Shown here: one piece after another, positions 26,329 to 34,448 of the stretch
Position numbering within the stretch: position 1 is the first letter of the stretch
Layout: every line of letters begins with the position of its first letter
Origin: DAHVFK01 sp035310985
Lineage (GTDB): Bacteria; Pseudomonadota; Gammaproteobacteria; Burkholderiales; SG8-39
NCBI GenBank assembly: GCA_035310985.1
Contig: DATGDH010000164.1
Location: forward strand, 61,742-125,741
DNA: 64,000 bases
Reading direction: 5' to 3'
The notes under the pieces: model-generated
What the model was told of the DNA's origin: nothing
The model's input: the letters and a program-made list of their open reading frames with translations, nothing else
Databases searched by the model: none
Made by a program: the position numbers and the translations under genes

Positions 26329-28620
26329 ATGAGCACGTACGACAAGCAAGCCATCGTGTGTCAGGGGATAGCTGCTCTGCTCGCGCTCGCACTTGCGGGT
26401 GCGGCGTACGCGGACGACGACACAATCGCGAAGCTCACGCAGCCCGAAAGCGCGATCTCCGTCGGTGGTGCCGCGGTGAGCGGCGATCCGAAAGAGCGGT
26501 CGATCTGGGGCCAGTACAACGGCATGCGGGACCAGGACGCCTACTTCCTGCTCGACTTCGACTTCATCAAGCGCGACGACAAGACCGGGACCTGGACGAA
26601 CATCATGGGTCGCAATCTCGGGCTCGATACCCGAGAGCTCGGCTTCTCCATGAACAGGCAGGGCGACTGGAAGGTCGGCCTTGACTACAGCGAGTTGGTG
26701 CATCGCGAGATCCGGACCATCAACACCGGGCTGGTAGGCGCAGGAACTACAACGCCACAAGTCGTACGCCTCCAGGATGCATCGGGGTTGGGAACGCCAG
26801 GGAGCGGATCCGACCTCAACCTCGAGATGAAGCGCAAGAAAGTCGGGGTCGATGTCGACAAGTGGATCAACTCGGCCTTTCAAGTCCAGTTCAGCTTCAA
26901 GAACGAGGACAAGGACGGCGCTCGTCTGTGGGGCCGCGGCTACGAATGCGCGAGCTACGTGTGCGCGACCGGGCAGAGCGCCACGAACCAGCGCTGGGCC
27001 ACGTTGATGCTGCCGGAGCCGGTGAACTCGAACATCAAGCAGATCGAGGCCAAGATGAATTACCGCGGCCAGAAGCTCGGTCTGACGGGCGGGTATTACG
27101 GCTCCTTGTACACCAACTACAACGGCAGCCTGCAGGCGACCGTGCCGGGCAGCCTGAACAATTCGTTCAATTCGACCGGCCTCGCGGTTCCGCTTAGCGC
27201 CGCTGCAGCGGGCGGCACGAGTTTGCAGAACGTGTTGCAGTTGCCGATGGCGCTGCCGCCCGACAACCAGGCGCATCAACTGTACGTCACGGGTGACTAC
27301 GCGTTCACGCCGACTACGCGCTCGAACTTCAAGTTGTCATATACGCACGCGACGCAGGATGAAAACTTCGGCGGCGCGGGGCTGTTTAATGGTCCCGCCG
27401 GCGTAAACGACCTTGGCGGCAAGGTCGACACGACGCTCGCCCAGTTTGGCATGACGGCGCAGCCGTTGCCGAAGCTGTCGCTGGTGGGGAACGTTCGCTA
27501 CGAGGATCGCAACGACAAGACCCCGATCCAGCAGTACAACATCGAGAATACGACCCTTTGGTACAACGCCCACGACTCGCGTAAGAAACTCGATGCCAAG
27601 CTGGAAGGTAGTTATTTGTTGCCGGGCTACACGCGCGCAACACTGGGCGTCGACTACAACTCGATCGACCGCGAGCTACCGTCGGCGGGCAGTGTGCTCA
27701 TCGCCGGCCTGTCGGGCTTGCGCGAGAAGAACGAGGAGTGGGGCTATAGGGCCGAGCTGCGTCGCAGCGTTTCCGACACCGTTACCGGAGCGATCAGCTA
27801 CGGCCAAAGCCGGCGCGAGGGCACCGACTTCTGGCTGATCTGCGGTCCGACGGCGTTCCCGGCCAACCTGCAGTGCACGGGCGCGCTGGGCGCTCTCGGT
27901 CTCAGCTATGGCGGGACTTACCCCGATGCGCAGATCTGGCAGCGCACGTCGATCTTCCCGTACATGTTCGCAGACCGGACCAGGCAGAAGGTAAGGGCCA
28001 CTGCGGATTGGGCGGCGACCGAGCGACTGGGCATGCAGTTCATCGTCGAGAGCTCTACCGATCATTACGGAAGCCCGAGCACCAAGGGCTTGCGCGACGG
28101 TCGGATGCAGCTCTATAGCATCGATGCGAGCTACTCTCTGTCGGATGCCTGGAAGCTCACGGCCTACGCGTCTCGAGGCGACCAGCATATCCGGGTCGAT
28201 CACTCGACCGGCTACATGGAAGGTCTGAACGACACCAACGATGCGATCGGCATCGGGGTGGTGGGCAAGCCGTCCGAGCGCTACGAGTTCGGCGGCAACA
28301 TTTCGTATATCAACGACCGCAACGGCTACCAGACGCAGGCCGACTTTGGTGCGAGCGCGAACAACGCCCTCCAGATCGCGACGTATCAGCTGCCCGACGT
28401 CGTCTATCGTGAATCGAGGCTCAACCTCTACGGCAAGTACTCCCTCGACAAGCATTCCGATATCCGGCTGGACTTCGTGTACGCCGACTACTACTTCACC
28501 GAGTGGGCCTGGGGCGCCGCCGGAGTGCCGTACACCTATTCGGACAACACGACCGTGAGCATCGACCCGAAACAGCACGTGGCCTACATCGGCGCGCGCT
28601 ACATCTACCGGATGCGGTGA
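26329..28620 (+). CDS. MtrB/PioB-family decaheme-associated outer-membrane beta-barrel
   Basis: MtrB-type porins form the sheath around the decaheme cytochrome in the outer membrane. The 763-residue precursor has a signal peptide ending at AYA (about residue 28). The rest of the chain alternates polar and aromatic strands typical of a 26-strand barrel (for example KVGLDYSELVHR, QLYVTGDYAFTPTTRSNFKL, KLTAYASRGDQHIRV). It ends YIGARYIYRMR. Cysteines at 207 and 212 (ECASYVCAT) lie in one loop and a further pair lies near 505-520, possibly disulphides. Length and position after the decaheme gene make the family clear. A strong terminator follows, so this is the last gene of the operon. Confidence 0.9.
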   Translation: MSTYDKQAIVCQGIAALLALALAGAAYADDDTIAKLTQPESAISVGGAAVSGDPKERSIWGQYNGMRDQDAYFLLDFDFIKRDDKTGTWTNIMGRNLGLDTRELGFSMNRQGDWKVGLDYSELVHREIRTINTGLVGAGTTTPQVVRLQDASGLGTPGSGSDLNLEMKRKKVGVDVDKWINSAFQVQFSFKNEDKDGARLWGRGYECASYVCATGQSATNQRWATLMLPEPVNSNIKQIEAKMNYRGQKLGLTGGYYGSLYTNYNGSLQATVPGSLNNSFNSTGLAVPLSAAAAGGTSLQNVLQLPMALPPDNQAHQLYVTGDYAFTPTTRSNFKLSYTHATQDENFGGAGLFNGPAGVNDLGGKVDTTLAQFGMTAQPLPKLSLVGNVRYEDRNDKTPIQQYNIENTTLWYNAHDSRKKLDAKLEGSYLLPGYTRATLGVDYNSIDRELPSAGSVLIAGLSGLREKNEEWGYRAELRRSVSDTVTGAISYGQSRREGTDFWLICGPTAFPANLQCTGALGALGLSYGGTYPDAQIWQRTSIFPYMFADRTRQKVRATADWAATERLGMQFIVESSTDHYGSPSTKGLRDGRMQLYSIDASYSLSDAWKLTAYASRGDQHIRVDHSTGYMEGLNDTNDAIGIGVVGKPSERYEFGGNISYINDRNGYQTQADFGASANNALQIATYQLPDVVYRESRLNLYGKYSLDKHSDIRLDFVYADYYFTEWAWGAAGVPYTYSDNTTVSIDPKQHVAYIGARYIYRMR

Positions 28621-28682
28621 CGATCTCAGACGCGGCGGACAGGCGAGCACAGTCGAACTGAACTCCTCCCTGCTGTTGAATT

Positions 28683-28712
28683 GGGGCCGGATTTGCCGGC
28701 CCCTTGTTTTTT
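28683..28712 (+). terminator. Rho-independent terminator after the conduit operon
   Basis: GGGGCCGG (28683-28690) pairs perfectly with CCGGCCCC (28696-28703) around ATTTG, followed by TTGTTTTTT. It separates the mto-like operon from ccmA. Confidence 0.93.
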
Positions 28713-28771
28713 GAGGGCGCCGCGCCTGCGGTATGCTTCGCCCTTTTGCCGCACGGCATTCCCCGCCCATA

Positions 28772-29392
28772 ATGCTCGAAGCCCGCGACCTCGCCTGCGA
28801 GCGCGGCGATCTGCGCCTTTTTTCGGGCCTCGAGTTCACGCTCGGCGCGGGCGAGCTGCTGTGGGTGCGCGGCCCGAACGGCAGCGGCAAGACGAGCCTG
28901 CTCAGACTGGTAGCGGGGCTGTCGCGCCCGGCGACTGGAACGATCCGCTGGCGCGGCGAGGATATTCGCAGCCTCGCCGAGGACTACGCGCGCGAGCTGC
29001 TGTTCATCGGCCATGCGAACGCGGTGAAGGAGGAGTTCAGCGCGGAGGAGAATCTCGCCGTGTCGCTCGAGCTCGCGGGCCGGCGCTCTTCGGCCGCGGA
29101 GCGCGCGGGGGCGCTCGAGCGGCTCGGGCTCGCGGCGCGCGCGCGCCTGCCGTCGAGGTATCTCTCGCAGGGGCAGAAGCGGCGCGTTGCGCTCGCGCGC
29201 CTGTGCCTGGCGGCCGACGTGCCGCTGTGGATCCTAGACGAGCCCTTCGCGGCGCTCGATGCGCGCGCGCTCGACACGGTGGTCGGCCTGGTCGACGCGC
29301 ACCTCGCGCGCGGCGGCGCGGCGATCCTGACGACGCATCAGGAAGTGACGATCGCGGCGCGCGCGCGCTTCTCGATCGCGCTCGGGGATTGA
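28772..29392 (+). CDS. ccmA: Cytochrome c maturation ATPase CcmA
   Basis: CcmA is the ATPase of the CcmABCD complex that releases haem-loaded CcmE. The 206-residue protein starts MLEARDLACERGDLRLFSGL and has Walker A (RGPNGSGKTSLLRL), the signature SRYLSQGQKRRVALARL and Walker B PLWILDEPFAALDAR. An in-frame upstream ATG at 28733 would add 13 residues without family similarity, so the inner ATG was chosen. It is the first gene of a nine-gene ccm operon, next to genes for 15 c-type haem sites. Confidence 0.95.
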   Translation: MLEARDLACERGDLRLFSGLEFTLGAGELLWVRGPNGSGKTSLLRLVAGLSRPATGTIRWRGEDIRSLAEDYARELLFIGHANAVKEEFSAEENLAVSLELAGRRSSAAERAGALERLGLAARARLPSRYLSQGQKRRVALARLCLAADVPLWILDEPFAALDARALDTVVGLVDAHLARGGAAILTTHQEVTIAARARFSIALGD

Positions 29393-29400
29393 ACCGCGGC

Positions 29401-30069
29401 ATGCTCGGCGGACTCAATGCCATCGTTGCCCGCGACCTGCGGCTGTCGATGCGCCGGCGCGGCGACGTGCTCAATCACCTGGTGTTCTTCGTCATCGTGG
29501 TCACGCTGTTTCCGCTCGGCGTCGGCGCGGAGCCGAACCTGCTGCGCGCCATGGCGCCCGGCATCCTGTGGGTCGCGGCCCTGCTCGCGGCGATGCTGTC
29601 GCTGCAGCGACTCTTCGCCGCCGACTTTGCTGACGGCACGCTGGAGCAGATGCTGATTTCCGCACAACCGCTGGGGGTAATCGTGGTCGGCAAGATGATT
29701 GCGCACTGGATGATGTCGGGCCTGCCGCTCACGCTGCTCGCGCCCGTGCTCGGTGTGCAGTTTGATCTGCCTCAAGCAGCCCTCGTCACGCTGGTCCTAT
29801 CCTTGGCCATCGGGACGCCCGTGCTCAGCCTGATCGGCGGCGTGGGCGCCGCGCTGACGCTCGGCGTGCGTGGCGGCGGCGTACTGCTTGCGCTGCTGGT
29901 GCTGCCGCTCTACGTTCCGGTGCTGATCTTCGGCGCCGGCGCGGTGGCCGAAGTCTCGAGCGGCATGAGCGCCGCGCCGCATCTCTCGCTGCTCGGGGCG
30001 TTTCTTGCCATATCATGCGCGGTGGCTCCGTGGGCCACCTGTGCGGCCCTGCGGGTCGCTTACGACTGA
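29401..30069 (+). CDS. ccmB: Haem exporter permease CcmB
   Basis: CcmB is the membrane subunit paired with CcmA. The 222-residue product begins MLGGLNAIVARDLRLSMRRR and has six membrane segments, the first at about residues 25-45 (LVFFVIVVTLFPLGVG). The conserved FADGTLEQMLISAQPL loop follows the second. The start lies 8 bp after ccmA. A 73-bp gap follows before the chosen ccmC start. Length is normal. Confidence 0.95.
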   Translation: MLGGLNAIVARDLRLSMRRRGDVLNHLVFFVIVVTLFPLGVGAEPNLLRAMAPGILWVAALLAAMLSLQRLFAADFADGTLEQMLISAQPLGVIVVGKMIAHWMMSGLPLTLLAPVLGVQFDLPQAALVTLVLSLAIGTPVLSLIGGVGAALTLGVRGGGVLLALLVLPLYVPVLIFGAGAVAEVSSGMSAAPHLSLLGAFLAISCAVAPWATCAALRVAYD

Positions 30070-30142
30070 CGGCGGACGGAAGGACGGATTGACGATCGAC
30101 AGCTACAGGCTCCAAGGCGAACCGGGCATCCGCGGCTGGCTG

Positions 30143-30868
30143 ATGTTCCGCTTCGCCGCGCCGCAGGCTTTCTACCCGCTCGCGGGCCGCATGGTTCCCT
30201 GGTTCGGCGCGCTCGCGACGGTGCTCGCCGCGGCCGGCCTGTACATCAGCTTCTTCGTCGCGCCGACGGACGCGCAGCAAGGCGAGGCCTACCGTATCAT
30301 CTTCATCCACGTCGCGGCGGCCTGGATGTCGATGTTCCTGTACGTCGTGATGGCCTGCTGGGCGGCGCTGGGCCTCGTGCTCAACACGCGCCTGTCCGGC
30401 ATGATGGCCTCGGCGATCGCGCCCACCGGCGCGATGTTCACCTTCGTCGCGCTGTGGAGCGGCGCGCTGTGGGGCAAGCCGACCTGGGGCACCTGGTGGG
30501 TATGGGACGCGCGGCTCACTTCGGAGCTGATCCTGCTGTTCCTGTATTTCGGCTTCATGGCGCTCACCAATGCGATCGAGGATCCCCGGCGCGCCGACCG
30601 CGCCGGCGCGGTGCTGGCCATCGTCGGCGTGATCAACATCCCGATCATCTACTTCTCCGTGCAGTGGTGGAACACCCTGCACCAGGGCGCCTCGGTGAGC
30701 CTCACGCGCGCGCCTTCGATGGCGATGACCATGCTTACCGGCATGCTCTTGATGGCGCTCGCGGCGTGGATGTACAGCATCGCCGTGGTGCTCGCGCGCG
30801 TGCGCTCGATCATCCTCGAGCGCGAGCGCGGCGCGGAGTGGGTGCGCGGCTTGCGGGGCGTCGAATGA
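30143..30868 (+). CDS. ccmC: Haem-handling membrane protein CcmC
   Basis: CcmC delivers haem to CcmE at the periplasmic side. The 241-residue protein has six membrane helices, the tryptophan-rich haem site WGTWWVWDARLTSE, and conserved histidines (FIHVAAAWMS near residue 60 and NTLHQGASVS near 180). The ATG giving MFRFAAPQAFYPLAGR was chosen. A TTG at 30090 would add about 18 residues with no clear support. Its stop overlaps the ccmD start by 4 bp. Confidence 0.94.
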   Translation: MFRFAAPQAFYPLAGRMVPWFGALATVLAAAGLYISFFVAPTDAQQGEAYRIIFIHVAAAWMSMFLYVVMACWAALGLVLNTRLSGMMASAIAPTGAMFTFVALWSGALWGKPTWGTWWVWDARLTSELILLFLYFGFMALTNAIEDPRRADRAGAVLAIVGVINIPIIYFSVQWWNTLHQGASVSLTRAPSMAMTMLTGMLLMALAAWMYSIAVVLARVRSIILERERGAEWVRGLRGVE

Positions 30869-31011
30869 ACTGGGGCGGCCTGGACAATTTCCTCGCCATG
30901 GGCGGCTACGCGCTATACGTATGGGGTTCGTACGGCGTGACGGCGCTATGCATCGGCGTCGAGCTCTGGTCGCTCGCCCGCCGCGCGCGGCGCGCGCAGA
31001 AGGGCGCATGA
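30865..31011 (+). CDS. ccmD: Haem exporter small subunit CcmD
   Basis: CcmD is a tiny membrane protein needed for release of haem-loaded CcmE from CcmABC. The 48-residue product has one helix (GGYALYVWGSYGVTALCIGV) followed by a basic tail, ARRARRAQKGA. It was identified by size, topology and place: its ATG overlaps the ccmC stop and its stop overlaps the ccmE start, each by 4 bp. Confidence 0.9.
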   Translation: MNWGGLDNFLAMGGYALYVWGSYGVTALCIGVELWSLARRARRAQKGA

Positions 31012-31451
31012 AGCCACGCCATCGCAGGCTCATCCTGATCGTCGCAGGCCTGGCGCTGCTCGGCGTCACGGCGGCGCTGGTGCTGAGCGCCTTCAACAAG
31101 AACATGGTGTTCTTCTTCAGCCCGAGCCAGGTGGCGGACAAGGAAGCGCCGGTGAACAAGACGTTCCGCCTGGGCGGGATGGTCGAGAAGGGCAGCCTGA
31201 AGCGGATGTCCGACGGCCTCACGGTCGAGTTCCTGGTCACCGATACCGCCAAGACGATCCCGGTGCGCTACAAGGGAATCCTTCCCGACCTGTTCAGCGA
31301 AGGCAAGGGCGTGGTGGCGCAGGGCCGGTTGGACGCCGACGGCACTTTCGTGGCGACCCAGGTGCTCGCCAAGCACGACGAGAACTACATGCCTCCGGAG
31401 GCCGCGGACGCGATCGCCCGGGCGCAGAAAGGACAGCTGCCGCACAAATGA
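31008..31451 (+). CDS. ccmE: Haem chaperone CcmE
   Basis: CcmE holds haem covalently in the periplasm and passes it to CcmF/H. The 147-residue protein has an N-terminal anchor (about residues 8-27) and an OB-fold body with KTFRLGGMVEKGSLKR. The haem-binding histidine is His123 in the conserved AKHDENYMPPE. The start was set at the ATG overlapping ccmD. It overlaps ccmF by 4 bp. Confidence 0.96.
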   Translation: MKPRHRRLILIVAGLALLGVTAALVLSAFNKNMVFFFSPSQVADKEAPVNKTFRLGGMVEKGSLKRMSDGLTVEFLVTDTAKTIPVRYKGILPDLFSEGKGVVAQGRLDADGTFVATQVLAKHDENYMPPEAADAIARAQKGQLPHK

Positions 31452-33460
31452 TTCCCGAACTCGGTCACTTCGCGCTAATCGTCGCGCTGGCGCTCGCGCT
31501 GGTGCAGGGCACCCTGCCGATCTACGGCGCACAGCGCGGCATCCCGGGCTTCGTCGCGCTCGCGCGGCCGGCGGCGCAGGGGCAGTTCGTTTTCGTCGCG
31601 ATCGCCTTCGCCTGCCTCACCTGGTCGTTCGTGACGAGCGACTTCTCCGTACTCTACGTCGCCAGCAACTCGAATTCGCACCTGCCCCTGCAATACCGCA
31701 TCGCGGCGGTGTGGGGCGGGCATGAAGGCTCGCTGCTGCTGTGGGTGCAGATGCTCGTGCTGTGGTCGCTGGCGGTGACGGTGTTCAGCCGCCGGCTGCC
31801 CGATGACGTGGTGGCGCGCATCCTCGGCGTGATGGGGCTGGTGAGCGTCGGGTTCCTGCTCTTCATGCTGACGACCTCGGATCCGTTCCAACGGCTGCTG
31901 CCGGCCGCGGCCGAAGGGCGCGACCTGAATCCGCTCCTGCAGGACCCCGGGATGGTGGCTCATCCGCCGACGCTCTACATGGGCTACGTCGGCTTCTCGG
32001 TGGCCTTCGCGTTCGCGGTCGCCGCGCTGATCGACGGGCGCCTGGACGCCGCCTGGGCGCGCTGGACGCGGCCCTGGACCATCGCCGCGTGGTGCTTCCT
32101 CACCCTCGGCATCGCGCTCGGCAGCGCGTGGGCGTACTACGAGCTCGGCTGGGGCGGGTGGTGGTTCTGGGACCCGGTGGAGAACGCCTCGTTCATGCCC
32201 TGGCTAGTCGGCACGGCGCTGCTGCACTCGCTCGCCGTGACGGAGAAGCGCGGCGGCTTCAAGGCCTGGACCGTGCTGCTGGCGATCCTCGCGTTTTCCC
32301 TCTCGCTGCTCGGCACGTTCCTCGTGCGCTCGGGGGTCCTCACTTCCGTGCACGCCTTCGCCACCGATCCGCGGCGCGGCATCTTCATCCTCGCGTTCCT
32401 CGCGCTGGTGATCGGCGCGTCGCTGACGCTGTTCGCGTGGCGCGCTCCGCGCGTCGGACTGGGCGGGCGCTTCGAGCTGGTATCGCGCGAGTCGATGCTG
32501 CTCACGAACAACGTGCTGCTCGTGGTGGCCGCGGGCGCCGTGCTGCTCGGCACGCTGTATCCGCTCCTGCTCGACGCCCTCGGGCTGGGCAAGATCTCGG
32601 TCGGCCCGCCGTACTTCGACACCGTGTTCGTGCCGCTCATGACGCCCGCGCTGTTCCTGATGGGCGTCGGCCCGATCGCGCGCTGGCGCGAAGCGAGCGT
32701 GCCGGACCTGGCGCGGCGGCTCAAGTGGGCGCTCGGCGTGAGCGTGGTGAGCGCGCTTGCCGTGCCGCTCGCCCTCGGGCAGTGGACGCCAATGAGGAGC
32801 TTCGGCCTGCTGATCGCATTCTGGGTGTTCGCCAGCACGGTGTACGCGCTGGCGGCCACGCTGCGCGCGCAGGCCGGGCGCGGGCTGCTCGCCCGCCTGC
32901 GCAGCGTGCCGCGCGCGCAGCTCGGCATGCTGCTCGCGCACGCCGGAATCGGCGTGTTCGTGGTCGGGGTCACCATGGTGAAGAGCTACGAGATCGAGCG
33001 CGACCTGAAGATGGATCTCGGCGACACCGCCGAAGTCGGCGGCTACACCTTCCGCTTCGACGGCGTGCGCGACGTGCGGGGACCGAACTACACGGCGGCG
33101 CGCGGCACGGTCAGCGTGCTGAGGAACAGGGCGCTCGCCTTCACGCTGCATCCCGAGAAGCGCAGCTACAGCTCGCAGGAACCGCAGATGACCGAGGCCT
33201 CGATCCACACGGGGCTGACGCGCGATCTGTACGTGTCGCTTGGCGAGCCGGTCGGGACTGCGGGAGCCTGGACCGTGCGCATCTACTACAAGCCGTTCGT
33301 GGTCTGGATCTGGGGCGGTTGCGTGCTGATGGCGCTCGGCGGACTGCTCGCCGCGAGCGACCGGCGCTACCGCACGGCCGTGCGGCGGCGCGAGGCGCCG
33401 GCCGTGGAGGGCAAGGCGCGCCCCGGGCGCGGTGCGCTGCCGCAGGGAGAGCGCGGGTGA
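31448..33460 (+). CDS. ccmF: Cytochrome c haem lyase subunit CcmF
   Basis: CcmF is the core of the haem ligation complex that joins haem to apocytochromes. The 670-residue product is full length with about 14 membrane segments. The WWD domain is GGWWFWDPVENASFMPWLVG, and conserved histidines include those in GGHEGSLLLWVQ and AHPPTLYMGYVG. The C-terminal part contains the periplasmic loop and a last helix (VWIWGGCVLMALGGLL). It starts with an ATG that overlaps ccmE and overlaps ccmG by 4 bp (GTGA). Confidence 0.96.
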   Translation: MIPELGHFALIVALALALVQGTLPIYGAQRGIPGFVALARPAAQGQFVFVAIAFACLTWSFVTSDFSVLYVASNSNSHLPLQYRIAAVWGGHEGSLLLWVQMLVLWSLAVTVFSRRLPDDVVARILGVMGLVSVGFLLFMLTTSDPFQRLLPAAAEGRDLNPLLQDPGMVAHPPTLYMGYVGFSVAFAFAVAALIDGRLDAAWARWTRPWTIAAWCFLTLGIALGSAWAYYELGWGGWWFWDPVENASFMPWLVGTALLHSLAVTEKRGGFKAWTVLLAILAFSLSLLGTFLVRSGVLTSVHAFATDPRRGIFILAFLALVIGASLTLFAWRAPRVGLGGRFELVSRESMLLTNNVLLVVAAGAVLLGTLYPLLLDALGLGKISVGPPYFDTVFVPLMTPALFLMGVGPIARWREASVPDLARRLKWALGVSVVSALAVPLALGQWTPMRSFGLLIAFWVFASTVYALAATLRAQAGRGLLARLRSVPRAQLGMLLAHAGIGVFVVGVTMVKSYEIERDLKMDLGDTAEVGGYTFRFDGVRDVRGPNYTAARGTVSVLRNRALAFTLHPEKRSYSSQEPQMTEASIHTGLTRDLYVSLGEPVGTAGAWTVRIYYKPFVVWIWGGCVLMALGGLLAASDRRYRTAVRRREAPAVEGKARPGRGALPQGERG

Positions 33461-33981
33461 AGCGCTTCCTGATCCCGCTCGGGATCTTCATCGTGCTGCT
33501 GCTGTTCCTCGCGGTCGGGCTGCGCCTGGACCCGCGCACGGTGCCGTCGCCGCTGATCGACAAGCCCGCGCCCGCGTTTACGCTGCCGCGGCTGGACGAT
33601 CCCCAGCAGCGCGTATCGGAGAAGGACCTGCTCGGCAAGGTCTGGCTGCTGAACGTGTGGGCGTCGTGGTGCGTGTCGTGCCGCGAGGAGCACCCGGTGC
33701 TGGTCGAGCTGTCGAAGAGGAACCTCGTGCCGATCTACGGCCTGAACTACAAGGACGAGCGCAAGGACGCGCTCGCCTGGCTCGGGCAGTTCGGCAATCC
33801 CTACACGATTTCGATCATGGACGCCGATGGCCGCGTCGGCATCGACTACGGCGTATACGGGGTGCCCGAAACCTACGTGATCGACAAGCAGGGCGTGATC
33901 CGCTACAAGCAGATCGGGCCGGTCACGCCAGAGGTGCTGGACGCGAAGATCCTCCCGCTCGTGCGGAAGCTGCAGGGATGA
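33457..33981 (+). CDS. ccmG: Thiol-disulphide oxidoreductase CcmG (DsbE)
   Basis: CcmG keeps apocytochrome haem-site cysteines reduced in the periplasm. The 174-residue protein has an N-terminal anchor (about residues 3-21) and a thioredoxin fold with the active site WASWCVSCREEHP. The cis-proline region GVPETYVIDKQGVIRYK is typical of DsbE. The GTG start overlaps the ccmF stop. Its stop overlaps ccmH by 4 bp. Confidence 0.95.
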   Translation: MKRFLIPLGIFIVLLLFLAVGLRLDPRTVPSPLIDKPAPAFTLPRLDDPQQRVSEKDLLGKVWLLNVWASWCVSCREEHPVLVELSKRNLVPIYGLNYKDERKDALAWLGQFGNPYTISIMDADGRVGIDYGVYGVPETYVIDKQGVIRYKQIGPVTPEVLDAKILPLVRKLQG

Positions 33982-34448
33982 GGCGCGCCGCGCTGCTGCT
34001 GATGCTGTTCCTGTGGGCCCTCGCGCCGGCGCTCGCCAAGGAGGCGGTGCCCGCCGGGGACGATCCGGTGACCGAACACCGCGCGGTCGCTCTGGAGCAG
34101 CAGCTGCGCTGCCTGGTGTGCCAGAACCAGACGATTGCCGAGTCGCAAGCCGACCTGGCGATGGACCTGAAGAAGGAAATTCGCGAGCAGATCAAGGCCG
34201 GCAAGAGCGATGAGCAGATCGTCCAGTACCTGGTCGCGCGCTACGGCGACTTCGTGCTCTACAAGCCGCCGTTCAAGGCCACCACCGTGCTCCTGTGGGC
34301 CGGGCCTTTCGCGCTGCTGGTCGGCGGGCTGATCGTGCTGTTCATATACCTGCGCCGCCGCCGGGGCAGGCTCGCGCCGGCCGGACTGAGCGAGGCTCAG
34401 CGCGCGCGCGCAGAGGCGCTGCTGGCAGCGAAAGAGGATCGCGCGTGA
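33978..34448 (+). CDS. ccmH: Cytochrome c maturation protein CcmH
   Basis: CcmH presents apocytochrome c to the lyase. The 156-residue precursor has a signal sequence (1-20, ending PALA), the LRCLVCQNQTIAESQADLA motif with its redox CxxC, a helix-rich domain and one C-terminal membrane helix (about 108-128). In E. coli the ccmI part is fused to CcmH; here CcmI is a separate gene, the common betaproteobacterial arrangement. It overlaps both neighbours by 4 bp. Confidence 0.95.
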   Translation: MRRAALLLMLFLWALAPALAKEAVPAGDDPVTEHRAVALEQQLRCLVCQNQTIAESQADLAMDLKKEIREQIKAGKSDEQIVQYLVARYGDFVLYKPPFKATTVLLWAGPFALLVGGLIVLFIYLRRRRGRLAPAGLSEAQRARAEALLAAKEDRA

